Source: Rhizoctonia solani
Lineage: Eukaryota; Basidiomycota; Agaricomycetes; Cantharellales; Ceratobasidiaceae
Length of the DNA stretch: 64,000 nucleotides
Reading direction: 5' to 3'
Assembly: GCF_016906535.1 (NCBI RefSeq)
Contig: NC_057376.1
Location: forward strand, 930,001-994,000
The notes below the pieces were generated by a model that worked only from the letters and a program-made list of their open reading frames with translations, was not told the DNA's origin and searched no databases. The position numbers and the translations under genes are program-made. Within the stretch, counting starts at the first letter, position 1, and every line of letters starts with the position of its first letter. Positions 1 to 12,610 of the stretch are shown here, in pieces.

Positions 1-5
1 CTTAC

Positions 6-448
6 GTGGGCGGGAATTGGGATCATGCATGGGAGCATGGGGAGGCGGCAGAGGAGCTTGTTGGACTTGGGGCACGTTCATCATGTGGTGATAGGGAGAG
101 TTGGCTGTAAGGAGGGATATGGGATGAGCATGGAGGCATACATAAGCACACGTAAGACAGGAACTGACATCGACGCTCAGGTTGTGGTTGCATAAGTTGT
201 CTGGAATACCTTGGTTGTTCGGAGTAGGATGTGTAAGACAGATCGTCCCGTGACGAGTGGCGGACGGCGTTTAAAGGGTACGTGCGGCCGGGTTCAGGGA
301 CTCCTCTGATCGAAAAATGGCCCTGGGTAGAGTGTTGGTGAGTGTCTGGTGAGTGATGCGAATTCGGATGTTGGAGGTGTGTGAGTGAATGGTGATGGGT
401 AGATGGTGACGGTGCATGGTGGGAGAAATTATTCATTGTCAGACTCAT
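6..448 (-). CDS. Unrecognised low-complexity protein, N-terminal part, continues beyond left edge
   Basis: The first ATG in frame is at 448 (MSLTMNNFSHH); a second is at 436. The protein starts with a His/Ser/Pro/Gln-rich stretch. An intron at 105-168 (minus-strand donor GTCAGT, acceptor TTACAG) joins exon 1 to a second exon reading NSPYHHMMNVPQVQQ and PMHDPNSRP, which is more protein-like than the unspliced frame that stops at 23. A strong donor (GTAAG, bases 1-5) ends exon 2 at 6, so the gene goes on outside the window. His/Gln/Pro-rich starts like this are common in fungal transcription regulators, but no DNA-binding domain is visible here and no function is assigned. Confidence 0.5.
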
Positions 449-523
449 TCGGGAGAGAACCGGAGCGAGCAGATCGGAGCAAGAGCAAGCGCTGGCTGCA
501 ATAGCACGCACAACGGAGGACAC

Positions 524-3500
524 CGAGCTGGGGGGAGTCTATCCACTTACTAGTGTAGCTAGGGATTATGAGGCAGCGGGGTTGGCTAAGCGTGACCAAG
601 CGACAGAGCTTATAGAGGGATGGAGATGACGGAGCTGGAGAGGCACCGCTTGGACGTTGCGATCTTGATTGACAGCCGGGTGCTCAGTTTGATCTCGTTG
701 GCCCTCCTGGTTGTCGTTGCGCCTGAATCCCTAATCAACCACTAATCGCGACTGTTTGTGCGCAGTCCTTGCACCACCACGCCCGAACCGTAAAAACTCC
801 CCCGGCTCCCCTTCCCGTGGGTTCCGACCCGGCACCCGACGGATCCGCAACTTCCATCCAGCGCCCTATCCCGTTTCAGCTCAGTTTACCCTATCTTGGG
901 TCTCTCCTACCGTGTGGTATACCCACTCCCTGTCTCTTCCTGTCTCTGCTACTGTTCTTTGCTTTTTTGTCATGACACATCGTATACTACTTCCGGACTG
1001 CTTCCGGGTGCAAATCTTCTTGTCCTATAAACAACTCGCTCGGCCTCACTAAGTAGCGCATAATTTAATATTAAATATTGGTGGAAATTCTTTCTAGCAA
1101 ATATATGCTGGCTCCATTTTGACCGCTCTGTTTTTGACGAGCGGTGATTGCTGGGGATAGTGATGTTAGATGACCGGATGGAGCCCTGGCTGACTCACGT
1201 CCCTCAGGGTTCAGCTAGAGCATTCTCCGAGCCTTGCCGACCTCTGTTCTACTGTTCAAGCCGCAAGAGAATTTATAAATCGTTCCGGTATGTCCGCGGC
1301 AAATGGGCCAACACACGATTTCCGCGTATCTGCGCATGTTGTTTGGTTTTTTATTTACATCTCGCTTAGCACATCGCTTATCTATCGCTTAATAATGATA
1401 TTCGTCAGCCTACGGCCCAACATTTAGCGCCTGTCGCAAATCCCTGTGCATGTTCTCTTGTGTCGATTTTTTCGCACAACCCCTGTTCACTTGTACCTAT
1501 ATGCGGCCTAAACCGTTGCTTCTTTATACTTCCACGCCGCCATCTGATCAAATAACCTCAGTCTTCGGAGATCGTTGTGCCGGGTCATCTATAATCTAAG
1601 TAAAATCTCTGCTGGTCTTTCCGGATGTCTTCTGGCACATTCTCCCCCCGTTTAGTATGTAATAGCGCAACAAGCTTCCCGAACTGGCTCAGGGATTTGT
1701 GCGTCACTTGCTTAGATGGCATTACTCTCGAAGTCTCACGTAACCGACTTTTCCGCTTTTCTCATACTGGGCTCCACGAGAATAAACTAGGACTTAATCC
1801 GCCCCGCATGCACCGCATGTGCCCTCGTGGTTTATCTACTACACTTCCTGATGCCGGGCCTTTGTGGATACCTTGATTCAGTCCCTTCAAACCCACTCCC
1901 TTTCATTTGTGTACCTTGTTTGATACGCATTCTCGGATCCCATCACCTGGGTATTGAGTTTGCTTCTATGCGCAGAATCCCCTCGAGATGTTCTCCTGTA
2001 GTAGTGGGTCCAGCTCTCCTTCATACCCTAGGATTTTCACGTTACCATATCCAATCATATGTGTTTCTAATCTCAAGCTTCGACCTTCCGGTGGGTGGGA
2101 CGAAATTTCCCGAATCGTTTTCTCATTATTACCCCTGGTCATGGCGAAATAGCTCTATCCGAACTTGATTTAATTTATCATTGACCAATATGCCTATGTC
2201 ACCTCGCAATAACTATCGATTTCCGCGCCTTGGATGGCCATATTTTATATCAAAAACTATACTCACACTATTAACTGACTTTCTGTATTCTATTCTGATC
2301 TGAAGGATGTACACGTAGTTAAGCCTGGCCAATAGGAGATATGAGTCTCTTTAATCAAACAGCATGCGGATGCTTTGATCCACGCATCTTGATGTACCTG
2401 CTTGCACATGTGCGCTTCACCTCGACTGCTGCCAATTGAATCCTTTACAAAACTGTATTAATTCACTGTATGATTCGGTTTTACCGCCAAAAAAGGTCGA
2501 CGACTATCTACTCCGGGGGAACATGATCATGTTATAGGAGCCGCCACCCTACAGATATTTGAAGCAGAAGAACTTGTTCGAGCTTGTCAGAAGGGAGCTT
2601 AAATTATCGCACCGTGCCATTATTCCTACCGAATCTACCCGACTTGGGCTGGGCCTAGGTTTGTTATCTGCCCTTAAATTAATCATGAAGATTTTGGTGA
2701 ACATTCCTCTTGCAGTTGCAAATATTGGAAACCCCATATACGACTGCTTTTATTATCGTGGTGCATCGAACAAGAGGCGGCATAAGTCACGTACACGAGT
2801 TTTGGCTCAATCCGTATATCCTGCACTGAATCTTCCCACAGCGCGATCTATGATTCGTCAGTGTGTAAATGTCTCGAGTGCAATTCAACCCGTACTTCCC
2901 GCGCGGGGTCCTCGATCTCCACTACAGTATCATCAGTGCCTTGAGCGTTTTAAGTGGTGTAATTCCGGGCTGTTCGGTTTCACAGGAGTAATAGTGATTA
3001 GCAATACAGCTTTATTTCGCCCAGAAGGAATCGTCCTGACACACATTACATAACGAGATGCATCAGTCGAGACCCCCACTGAGTTGCAATTAATGCACAT
3101 TTATTTCCATTAACATTCGTGCGTTGGCAACCCCGGTTTCCGCTACGTACACTAAACCGTAGCCTTAATATATTGCAAACGTTGGAAGAGCAAAGGATTC
3201 CGGGTGGCTGATTGAACCTTTTTACGCGCCGAGTTTAATCCATGAAGGCACTCTCCGGTCTGCCAGACCAATTATATCGCTAACCGCCTCGGTGTCGCAG
3301 TTTGCGCATGACTATTTCGAGTGATCCGAATTACGGGCGCATATATAGTGATATGTTCTAAGTTTATTGTCATCGAGGCTTATAAATAGAATGTTAAGCG
3401 ATACACGAGCAATTGATTCTAAGTTAAAACACTGGCCTATTGGCTCGCTAATCTTTGTTTGACAAGCTTAGTGGCTTGAAGTGCGTATCTTCTAAGAGGA

Positions 3501-6500
3501 TGTATCAAAGATCGGATAGTGCGTGAGCCGGGTTACTCGCGGGATGCCGATGATTCAGACCCATATACGTAACAAGAAAGCCAGTACAACTAACTCTGCA
3601 ATACAAGGAAACCATCCGGCTACTGTGGTATCACGCCATGATTGTATTAAACCACTAATGGAGTGACACATGCTCAAATATCTCTGCACGGTACCAACCA
3701 ATGTTAACTTGATGCTTCCCGTTCGATTCATATGGATAGCAACCCGACCCAACCTAGCTTGACCTTCCTACACTGACCACCTGTTTGACTGCACAATCTG
3801 TTGCATTGCGCCCCAGTGCTCCTTTTTAACTCGCTCGTTAGCTAATGCCCATGAATTATTCGGTTATGAACCAGACCAACCATGGGTCTCAACAAAGTAT
3901 ACAGCTGCAACCCTCCCCCCCTTGCCGAATCCATCGACTGTATACATCTTGTATCTTCGATTCACCAGCGCTGGAGAGCATAGGAGAGAATGGGAATAAA
4001 GCTGAGTATTCTCCGCTATTGTCCCCTAACACAACTGGTGGCGCGTACAACTTAGCTGACACTGACGCGTACCAAACCCCATCACAACAACAACCTTGAA
4101 CATGCCATCCAGATCGATGTACCACAACTAAGGCACCCAAACCACCCCATGTCACTGTTATGGGAGTAAAAGATGTGCACCGTATGGTTTTCCCTCCGGT
4201 AATGACGAATTTTATCGCGGAATCGACAGTCTGGTAACTCAACTCGGGTGGCATCTGCCACTGCGGCAGCGACTCGGCGCGAGCCTTTTGAGGACGTTTG
4301 TCGTCCCTATTTTGAACTATAGCGACTGTCTGGGTGTCTGATTTGACTCTTCATTATATTCCAGACGTAAATAGAGACCTGGAAACAGAGTTTCGATCGA
4401 AAAAAGTGTGACAGTGTACAAGTGGGGCCACCGCAACAAGTGTACGCTCCAGAGGTACAAATCGGGACTCTAACCAGCCTTCGTTAACTTCAGAGTTGTT
4501 TAATCCTGTAGTGCTCAACAGGCTAGGTTCATTTGACGCTCCCTCCACGCTCTCATCCTCGCTATATTGTCACATATCGGTCAAACGTCGAATGCCCTCC
4601 CTGGGAACTTGCTTAGTCTCATGTCTTGGGTTCTGCGTGGCATAAGCCCCAGGTTTTCCGCCCAATTACATCGTTTTAGTATCGTTGGTTAATAGCATAT
4701 CCCAACAAAACCAACCGGGTAGTCATACCCATGTCTTCACTCAGCTGTTCAAACTCCGCTGATGAGTATGACTCGCATGTTATTGATAATAGCAGTCCAT
4801 ATTCAAATAAAACCCGCAACATTATGATACCATATGTGTGAATATCACATTTCTGTCCACAGTCTAGGTATCGATCGACATGCGCAGCTCGCATCCTATA
4901 CATTGACTTCTCGCAAGAATGTGGACTCCCGATCGCTCACTTTTACTTGACTCGGGAAAGCTAGGGTGGATTTACGGATCGTCTTTTAGGAGATCGAGAG
5001 AAACCAAATCCACATACCCAATAAACGGGTTTACAGTCTATCCCTTACGCTTTTGTCGACACTAAGCAGTATGGTTATGTTGAACCTTATAATCGACAAC
5101 CTTCCAAACTTCTTTCTCAATCTGATCTCTGTGTAGGAGCCCACGAGTAGCGAACTTCAGTTTTCAAGTGAATGATCCCTGTTGAATCTTGGCCCCACTT
5201 TCTACGTTTTCGTAAAATTTTGAGGCTCTTCCCTGCACATCTATCCATCACGCTTAACCTCCAGGTATGGTATAGATCCAAATCCCATTTGTGCTATCCC
5301 CTTTAAGCCCGCGCATACAACGTGTAAAATCCCAAAGCGAACAATGACAGCGCAAATTAAGAATCCACACTATTATTCGCTTGAGCAACACTCTGATAAG
5401 GAAAGCCACCAGTGAAGTTTGACACAGCCCATATAACTAGTCAGATGCACCTGGCGATATGACGGGCCTTGGTTCGTCACAGCGGATTCGAGTAGTGCAC
5501 AATCCACTACATGTTACACAAAAAAATGTTTTATCGCCCTATAGCCTTTCAGCCAAGACTTTTCATTAATCTTTCTAGGACATATACCGTCGTTTACACC
5601 AACCGTATCAATAAGATATCAATACCAACCAGTGGCCTCGGCTTTGTGCAACACCGAGATTGCCAATACGGTGTTCTTGCTGGCACTATCACGTGCTAAT
5701 ACACACCGTTGTCTACAACTGTTTGGGGCATCGGCATCCCCAGATTAGTAGAAATTTGCGTTCCCCACCAACACATCACGGTTCTCAGTGATCAACACTC
5801 AAGTTTCATATATACAATTGATAGGTACGACATTGACCGGCAGTTGTCTCGCCGGAGGTGTTCAAGTGTGGTTTCGCGGGTTTGAATTTGGCCCGGTTAA
5901 AATGACGCTCGATCCACACCATTCCCTATACCGTTCTGTTACTTTTTTGTGTACTATATCCCGTTGTTTTTCCGTCACCTCGCCATGTCAACCATCGCCT
6001 TCGGCTCGCGGTTGGTAATTGTAGTGGTTGTGTTGGGCCATGGATTAATATGACTGTACTTTTTAACAATAAGGACAGGGGCGGTGGTAACCACATGACA
6101 TCCTCCGCCCAGTCTAGATACCAAGAACTAAAAGCAAAGTTTACTCGTGGATGAGTCCCCAGTGTATATCGGTCATCTTCAATACAGGCGCACTTGGTAT
6201 ACGTTATGCTCATTCATGGACAACATTGATGTACTGATACATGCATTTATCGTAGCAGGCCTCACCTATGTAAATAGAGCCGCATGTAACCACCTGAAAC
6301 TGTGGCATAGAGGCATGAGGCAAAAGAATCCTAGCTCTAGCTACTTCGGCCTCGTGTAGACCATGCAAAAGTGTCTTACAGAAAGTCGTGTCCAAAGCCA
6401 AATCTGGAAGGTGATGACCCTCGCTGCAACACTTCAAAGGACCGCCGCTTGCATATACCACTTTTATACATTATTGCCAAATTCCAACGGCGCAGAAACA

Positions 6501-7130
6501 AGCGCGACGCGCCTGGTTATTGACATGTCAGGCCATAGAGCTTCCATTGTTCAGTTTGCGGTTTCCGGCACGGGCTTCGTTTGTACTAATCCGCGTCGAG
6601 GCGACAGCGATTGTCCGATTGACAGTTGGATTGACAGGATCACGTGGATGACATCGGGATTACTCAGCCGGGCGCTGGGCACGAGGACCGTGCGTGCATA
6701 CAGACCGCAAGGCAACCTACCTGCAAAGGCACTTTGATGGGTTCGAGCGCCACGGCGTGTGTGTCGCATGTTGATGGGCGACTTCAAGGACAGTGATATG
6801 AGACTTATCTGGGATTACAGATACTGTGCTGGTCTCGCTGGTATGTAAAGGCGCGGGGCGTTGTTTGTTTGTGTGGGGAGTGATTGTCGAAATGGAACGA
6901 CTAGCGGTGTCCCGGGGTCACAGAGGGTGATCTATTAGGAAATTGAAGGGTGTAAATCGATCTGCAGACTGATTGAACTAAAGAGAGTCTTTGTGTAATG
7001 GTGCCTTGTCAGAGTTCCGTGGATTGATTGGCAATGTTTAAGCGCCGGGAGGGTGTTTGGGGGACTGGGTGGGTTGTGTGGCCGGGTGTTGTTCAGTCCA
7101 TCACTCCTCATCCTCCACCGCCGCCCCGAC
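524..7130. other. Gene-poor stretch, no supportable gene
   Basis: This 6.6 kb contains only short open frames on both strands, none with a recognisable domain, a family-like exon chain or clean splice sites. About 450-1050 is pyrimidine-rich and may be the leader and promoter of the minus-strand gene to its left. A frame at 4676-4903 (-) carries KCDIHTYGIIML, which resembles the helix F region of protein kinases, but the surrounding sequence has stops. No terminal repeats, target duplications or transposase motifs were seen by eye. A decayed repeat cannot be excluded without a database search. Confidence 0.6.
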
Positions 7131-8842
7131 ATGGCTTCCAAGTCCTCTGCCCCCAAGTCCTCTTCGTCGCCGTCTGATGTTACGCGGGCCCCCTCGACGC
7201 GTACGAAAGAGACAGCGCCCGCAAGCTCGAGCGCGCAGACCCAGTCGGTGAGCGAATTTCGCTCTCTAACTGTGATTGAACTCTGACGCAATACTCTCTG
7301 TTCCTTATCGCAATGACTAACTCTTACAGCGAGCATCGGAGCCCAAGCCAACGTCTGGAGCCAGTGAGTACAGGCGAGTAAAGGGGGTCGGGAATGGCGC
7401 TGATTGGGGCCTATGTTCAGATTCAACATCGTCAATTCCCAACGGGAAAACATCTTCTCAACCGGCGGCTGGTTCCGCGCGAGCGTCTGCACAGAAACCA
7501 GCCAAGTCCAAGAAGAAGAAACAAAGCGGTTTCTGGGCGTCTCTCAAGGCAGCGCTTATCCCATGTGCTGCCCCCTCGGCCGCCCACCCTATCGACGAAG
7601 ATGTACTTTCCACAGAGCCGGCGCCCGCTCCCCCAACTTCGGAGCGTGAGAAGGAAAAGTCTCCCACTCCTGCTCCTGCCCCGATCTCTGAAAAACCGGC
7701 CGTCCCACCTGCTGAACCCAAGGCTGTTGAGCCCACCAGCTCCAAGGCCAGCACTACTATTGCCCCTGAAGCCAAGTCAAAGCCTACTGTTGCTCCCTTG
7801 GTTCCAGTTCCAGTGCCGGCTGCACCAGTTGAGCCCGAGGAGGTCGTCCCCCCCAGCCCCAAACCTCAACTTGCCCCAGAAGAAGAGTCCAAAGGCGTGA
7901 CTTCGGCGGCTGTTCAGCCCTCAGGTTCCACCGGAGCAGAAACTGACGCCGAGACGAGCCTTACTGACGATGAAGACGGCGACAGGGGACTGGAAGATCC
8001 CGACCAAGAAGACGAGGAGGAGCGACTCATCATGCAAGGAGGGGCAGGAATTCCCGTTGGGCCGGTGAGTGTGCTCTTGTTTAGATGTGATGGCCACTCA
8101 TCACAATTGATGTGATAGGACGGCGAACCCAGGCCATTGCTCCCCCCGCTTGCTCCTGCGCACGCCGGACGCAAGTGCCTCGTGTTGGATCTCGACGAAA
8201 CACTTGTACACAGTAGTTTCAAGGTATGTATTCGGCCCGCTTTATTGTACTTATCCTAATACGCCTTGGCAGCTTATTCCTCAAGCGGACTATGTCGTCC
8301 CTGTCGAGATTGAGTGGCAATGGCACAACGTATATGTGATCAAGCGTCCTGGTGTAGACAACTTCCTCAAGAAGATGGGAGAGTTGTACGAAATCGTAGT
8401 CTTCACCGCAAGCTTGAGCAAGGTAAGTATAACTCTTGTTGGATTGACATGTATTCTAACATCCCTGTTTTGCAGTATGCTGATCCGGTCCTAGACAAGC
8501 TTGATATTCACAAAGTTGTGTCGCATCGTCTGTTCCGTGAGAGTTGCTACAACCACAAGGGCAATTACGTCAAGGTACGTAGTTTCGGTCGATGCCTTTA
8601 ATCTCATATTCTGATCGATGTCCTCACCCACAAAGGATCTATCCCAACTCGGGCGTCCGTTGACTGATACCATCATTTTGGACAACTCACCGGCATCCTA
8701 CATTTTCCACCCCAACAATGCGGTGCCCGTCTCGTCTTGGTTCAATGATCCTCATGATACCGAGCTGACCGACTTGTGCCCCTTCTTGACGGACCTCAGG
8801 GTCGTGGACGATGTTCGTGGAGTTTTGGATGGTGGTCTCTAA
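7131..8842 (+). CDS. NIF/SCP-type (CTD small phosphatase-like) protein phosphatase, Psr1/Nem1-related
   Basis: Seven exons (7131-7247, 7330-7363, 7421-8064, 8119-8223, 8273-8422, 8476-8574, 8636-8842) give 451 codons with every junction GT-AG and in phase. Residues 1 to about 270 are Ser/Pro/Ala/Lys-rich and then acidic ([19 protein letters not shown]), probably disordered. The C-terminal 180 residues are a full FCP1-like HAD phosphatase domain: [17 protein letters not shown] holds the catalytic DxDx(T/V) motif, followed by [29 protein letters not shown] and the DNSPASY loop. Family members remove Ser/Thr phosphates; fungal relatives act at the plasma membrane (Psr1) or the nuclear envelope (Nem1). 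No transmembrane segment is seen, so the location is open. Start chosen because the upstream frame is not protein-like. Confidence 0.9.
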
Positions 8843-10005
8843 GGGTTTCATTCAGCTATTTTATTCGACTGGAAATCACTGTTGTAAGTGCATACCATAC
8901 AAACCGGCGAGGACATACACGGAGGGACATCCCCAACGACGACCCACGCAACGACACCACGTTCACGACTGTTTTATTGGTTCATAATCATTCCATTGTT
9001 TCCTTTGCTGTCGGTTTTTTCATTCATCCATACAATGCCTTGCTTTTCATCTGAATTATGTTTTGGACAAGCACACGCTCCCTGTTTGCTTGTGGTCCTT
9101 TCTTGCGATTCGTTGTTGATACTTATCCAAACCACCTTCCTTTCTCTGTTTCCCGCTTGCCAATCTCCTATCCTGTACCCGCATACTCATCTCTTCCATT
9201 CCCAAGCGTGTGCTGTCTGCATGCAGCGTCTCAAACCCCCTTGTCCTCCGTCTAATCGCTGCGCGTTGACCCTATGTCACTTTCTCGCAACTACCTCTTG
9301 ATATCAAGATACTTATACCCAAGCATATCAATTAGCCCCCAATCATCATATGCCTGCATGCGCAAATTTTTCTACATTTTTCTTTGAGGTGGGAGTTTTC
9401 GCGTTGGGTGTTTTGTTGAGCGGACTGTTTTACTATTTTGGTACTCGATCATGTGATTCCTTGCGTTCTGCAGAGATTATCCTTTATTTTTTTCACCAGT
9501 TATCTGTTATGCCAACGCCAATGCGATATGTCTGTCCTGGTTTTCGTTGTCCGAAAAAAAATTGAGTCGATGCGCTTAAAAAAATCGAGCTGAACGTGCG
9601 ATAGTTGATCCTTGTCTTTGCACGTCCATGATGCAACACTGTAAATCACAACGGTCTGAACCAAAAGGTGGAGATTTTCAACATCGGCGAGTGAAATTGG
9701 GTTGCAGCTGCATCGTGCCTGTGCCTGTTCCTACGATTGAGGCCGACGCTCTACAGCTGTGATACTTTGAAAGCTAGCCTGCATAACGATTGTTACGGCC
9801 ATCACCTCGAGGCTCCAGAATCAATGCCAATCCAATATGTTCGCTCACGTTCGATTCATAACTTGTGGTGCGTAGTAATGTGACATTATTGTTCGAGATA
9901 TACGTATATAAACAAGCTGAACTATGTACCAAGGTCCCCCAACACTGCAATGTATAAACAACGAAAGCTACTGAAATCATGTACCAGAATATAGTTCATT
10001 AAACA
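8843..10005. other. Convergent 3' intergenic region
   Basis: The 1.16 kb between the phosphatase and the NIPA gene has T-rich and low-complexity sequence and only short open frames without family resemblance. It holds the two 3' untranslated regions. No poly(A) signal could be placed with confidence and no RNA gene was recognised. Confidence 0.6.
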
Positions 10006-12238
10006 TCATCGTCGAGCCCGAGGGGAGCCCGTCACACTTGCCCTCTCCCAACCTCCAAATTCGTCATCGTCATCGTCGTCGCTGTCTCGTTTGCGAGAGC
10101 TTTGACCACGTTGTGGACCGACGGTGGGGGTCTCTGCATCCTCCTCATCCTCCTCATCATGGGCACCCATCAGACCGCGGCCCTCCTCTCCTTCGTGCTT
10201 TGGAGGGAGGTACGAGTTCGATCGGGAGCGTAACGATCCCGAGTTGGCTCGAGTCCTGTTTATCTTGGGACTGAGCGATGTGGCACCCATTGCGCTCCGC
10301 CCTTCATCCTCGTCGTCTTCTCCAATCTGCCACAATGGCTCAGACCGCTCGCCAGGTGTGCTTTGATGCAACGTTTCTGTCTCCCGTTCGTCTGCGCTTT
10401 CTTCGTCTGAGTTTTTGGCTCGGGATCGGGAAGGCACGCCAATAGTTGTAGTATGATTTGCCAAGTTGGGATCGGGTTTCTTCGTTGTGAGTAGTACAAC
10501 GCCGCCGATAAGAACCAGAATGGAGAGCGCAATCGCGAATAGCGTCCAGCCTTGATATGCGTCAATTTCGTCATTGAAGACCAGCGAGTTAAGGAACCCA
10601 GACGCCGTATAGACCTGTACCAAATCAAGCATTTAGAGACGTTGGAAACGTTACTGTAAAAAGAAACTCACTCCGTAGAAAACTGGGACGACAAGGGTAC
10701 TATCATAAACCTACATTCGAACTTGAATGAGAATCGTCCCTGCGCCGTTTGTTTCGTTACTCACCTTGAGGCCTTTGTTCAGAGCAATGATCTGGGATAC
10801 CGCAGTAATGGCCAAGAATATAAATGTAATGATCGCAGCCGGATGACCAAACTATCACCAACATGCTTTAGCACTTTAGCATTAATCAGTAGTAAATAGA
10901 ACAGACCTGATTTCCAGTATTCTCCTTGCTCAATACGCCAGAGATCAATTTAACTCTTCAAATAAAACGTCAGAGGGCTGGAAAGAGTCAAGCAATGCTG
11001 GTAGGACTCACACAGCTTTGGCAAATACCAAGCAACCTCCAGCCAAGCCACCGCCCACGCAAGCCCAACCAATACCAAGCGTCCATGCCAACATATTATC
11101 GTCCCTAGATGCGGTCCAACGCTCAAGCAGGTCGCGCAGCCAATATTCCCACGATATACACTTGAACCGTGCCTTTCCTATGACAGTTGTGGGAGCAGGT
11201 TGACGATTGGCTGCAGACCCAGCAGGTAACGCAGACAGATCCGAGCGCGCAGAGAGCACAGCGTCCAAGATGGATGTGCAAAAGAAGACGATTGTGAGGG
11301 CAGTTGACATAAGGATGAAGAAGAGCAACCAGCCGCCACGACCCCAGAGAGCTGATAGGCGTGCTATATCCATATCGCTCTCAAGACCCGAGTTGATCGA
11401 TCCAAAGGCAACAATGCCACAAACACCCAGTACAACGACAACCGTACCCTACGGTGCTATTAGCTAGATTCGCTTCCAGTGATATGAGGCAGGGACTCAC
11501 ATAGATGTCTGTCCGGCCGACAGGAGTGCCGACAAGGATCGACGCGAACATGAAGTTAAAAATCAAGGAAGTACCTATTCGATAATAAGACCCTTGTGAT
11601 TTATTGGAAAACAAGTGAGAGTGAACTTACTGCCAAGTGGTGCGACATATTCTGGAGTGACGTGAGTCAGTATCCATCACCGTTGTCATCATCGACGATT
11701 GCGCCACGCACCTGCTCTCATGTATTCCAAGGCAAGCGTACTACCCAGTAGCTGTGATAGACTGGGTGTGCATCTTTAGCCACTGGCATAAGCAATGGGG
11801 AGGCCGACTTACATGTAAAGAATCATACCAATTAGCCACAACGGTCTCAGATAGTCTTTCTTCTGCCTCGACGCCTTTGGCAGCGCATTTTGTCGAACGT
11901 GGTCCAGCTTGGTTAGGTTCAATCCCCCTGGAGTATGCCAACAGGGTAAACATATTTAAAACAATAGAAAAAGGGAGAATAATTCTTACCAGCGTTGAGG
12001 ACGGATGAAAGCGTGACAATGCATAATCCAATGATAAAGGCAACGATAGGACTGGAGAATTAAAAAGCAAGACCATGAGCATAGAAGGCATACGTAAAAA
12101 TAATGCATACTTTTGAGCATGTTTTTGCACATGGGCGACCTCTGTGGCCGCCGCAGCCGCCGCCGCTGTGGCAGTTGGAACAACACTGCTCGCGTTCTGC
12201 TGCAGATCCAGCACTGAGGCAGTCAAGTTGGCTGCCAT
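10006..12238 (-). CDS. NIPA-type (DUF803) magnesium transporter, multi-pass membrane protein
   Basis: A chain of short exons on the minus strand starts at MAANLTASVLD (12238) and stops at 10006. Family landmarks in order: PIVAFIIGLCIVTLSSVLNAG, DYLRPLWLIGMILYM, STLALEYMRAEYVAPLGS, LIFNFMFASILVGTPVG, a long hydrophilic loop with two hydrophobic flanks, AAIITFIFLAITAVSQI, VYDSTLVVPVFYG and a last membrane pair ending SILVLIGGVVLLTT. The order and spacing match the DMT-fold NIPA family, which moves Mg2+ across the plasma or endosomal membrane. The roughly 170-residue C-terminal tail is cytosolic-looking, Ser/Glu/Asp-rich, with a run of Asp before the end. About nine introns, all short. The central loop (about 11060-11360) is longer than in animal NIPAs, as is usual in fungi. 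Confidence 0.88.
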
Positions 12239-12610
12239 TGAAATGTAAAATAAGAAATATCTAGAATTAGATTATAAAGCGTTGGCTCGGATCACAAATC
12301 TAACTGAGATGGGCCGCGTTGCGCGCGCGGAGGCCGAGCTCTGAACGCGACCAGTAACCACAAGAGTCGACCGTAATTGCGCTTTCGGCATCCGTGATAT
12401 GTCATGGACCCTGAGTGAGCTTAGCCGCCCACATGACGCAACTCCACCCCACTCGTTACAGAGTATAAACGCAGGTGTATTGAAACGAAGCAAGCTCAAA
12501 GCATTCAGGTATTATATGTACATGTATCCCATAGACAGTTGGAGTTTTCGAGGGAGAGTGGAGGTATGTTACAATACTACATCCGGATGAATCCGGAAAG
12601 GCCAGGGTTG
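12239..12610. other. Intergenic region between two minus-strand genes
   Basis: The 372 bases hold the 3' flank of the DUF262 gene and the promoter of the NIPA gene. No open frame of note, no clear TATA box and no repeat were seen. Confidence 0.5.

Noticed and set aside
2559..3053. 164-residue plus-strand frame
   Set aside because: No recognisable domain, no family-like motif and no consistent splice context in a gene-poor stretch.
3845..4254. Overlapping small frames on both strands (MPMNYSVMNQTNHG on plus)
   Set aside because: The plus-strand frame is somewhat protein-like, but it is short, isolated and without homology that I can name.
6700..6760. tRNA-like B-box match GGTTCGAGCGCC
   Set aside because: No matching A-box at the right distance and no cloverleaf could be drawn.
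6363..6787. Plus and minus frames before the phosphatase gene
   Set aside because: No domain is visible and neither joins to the phosphatase exons.
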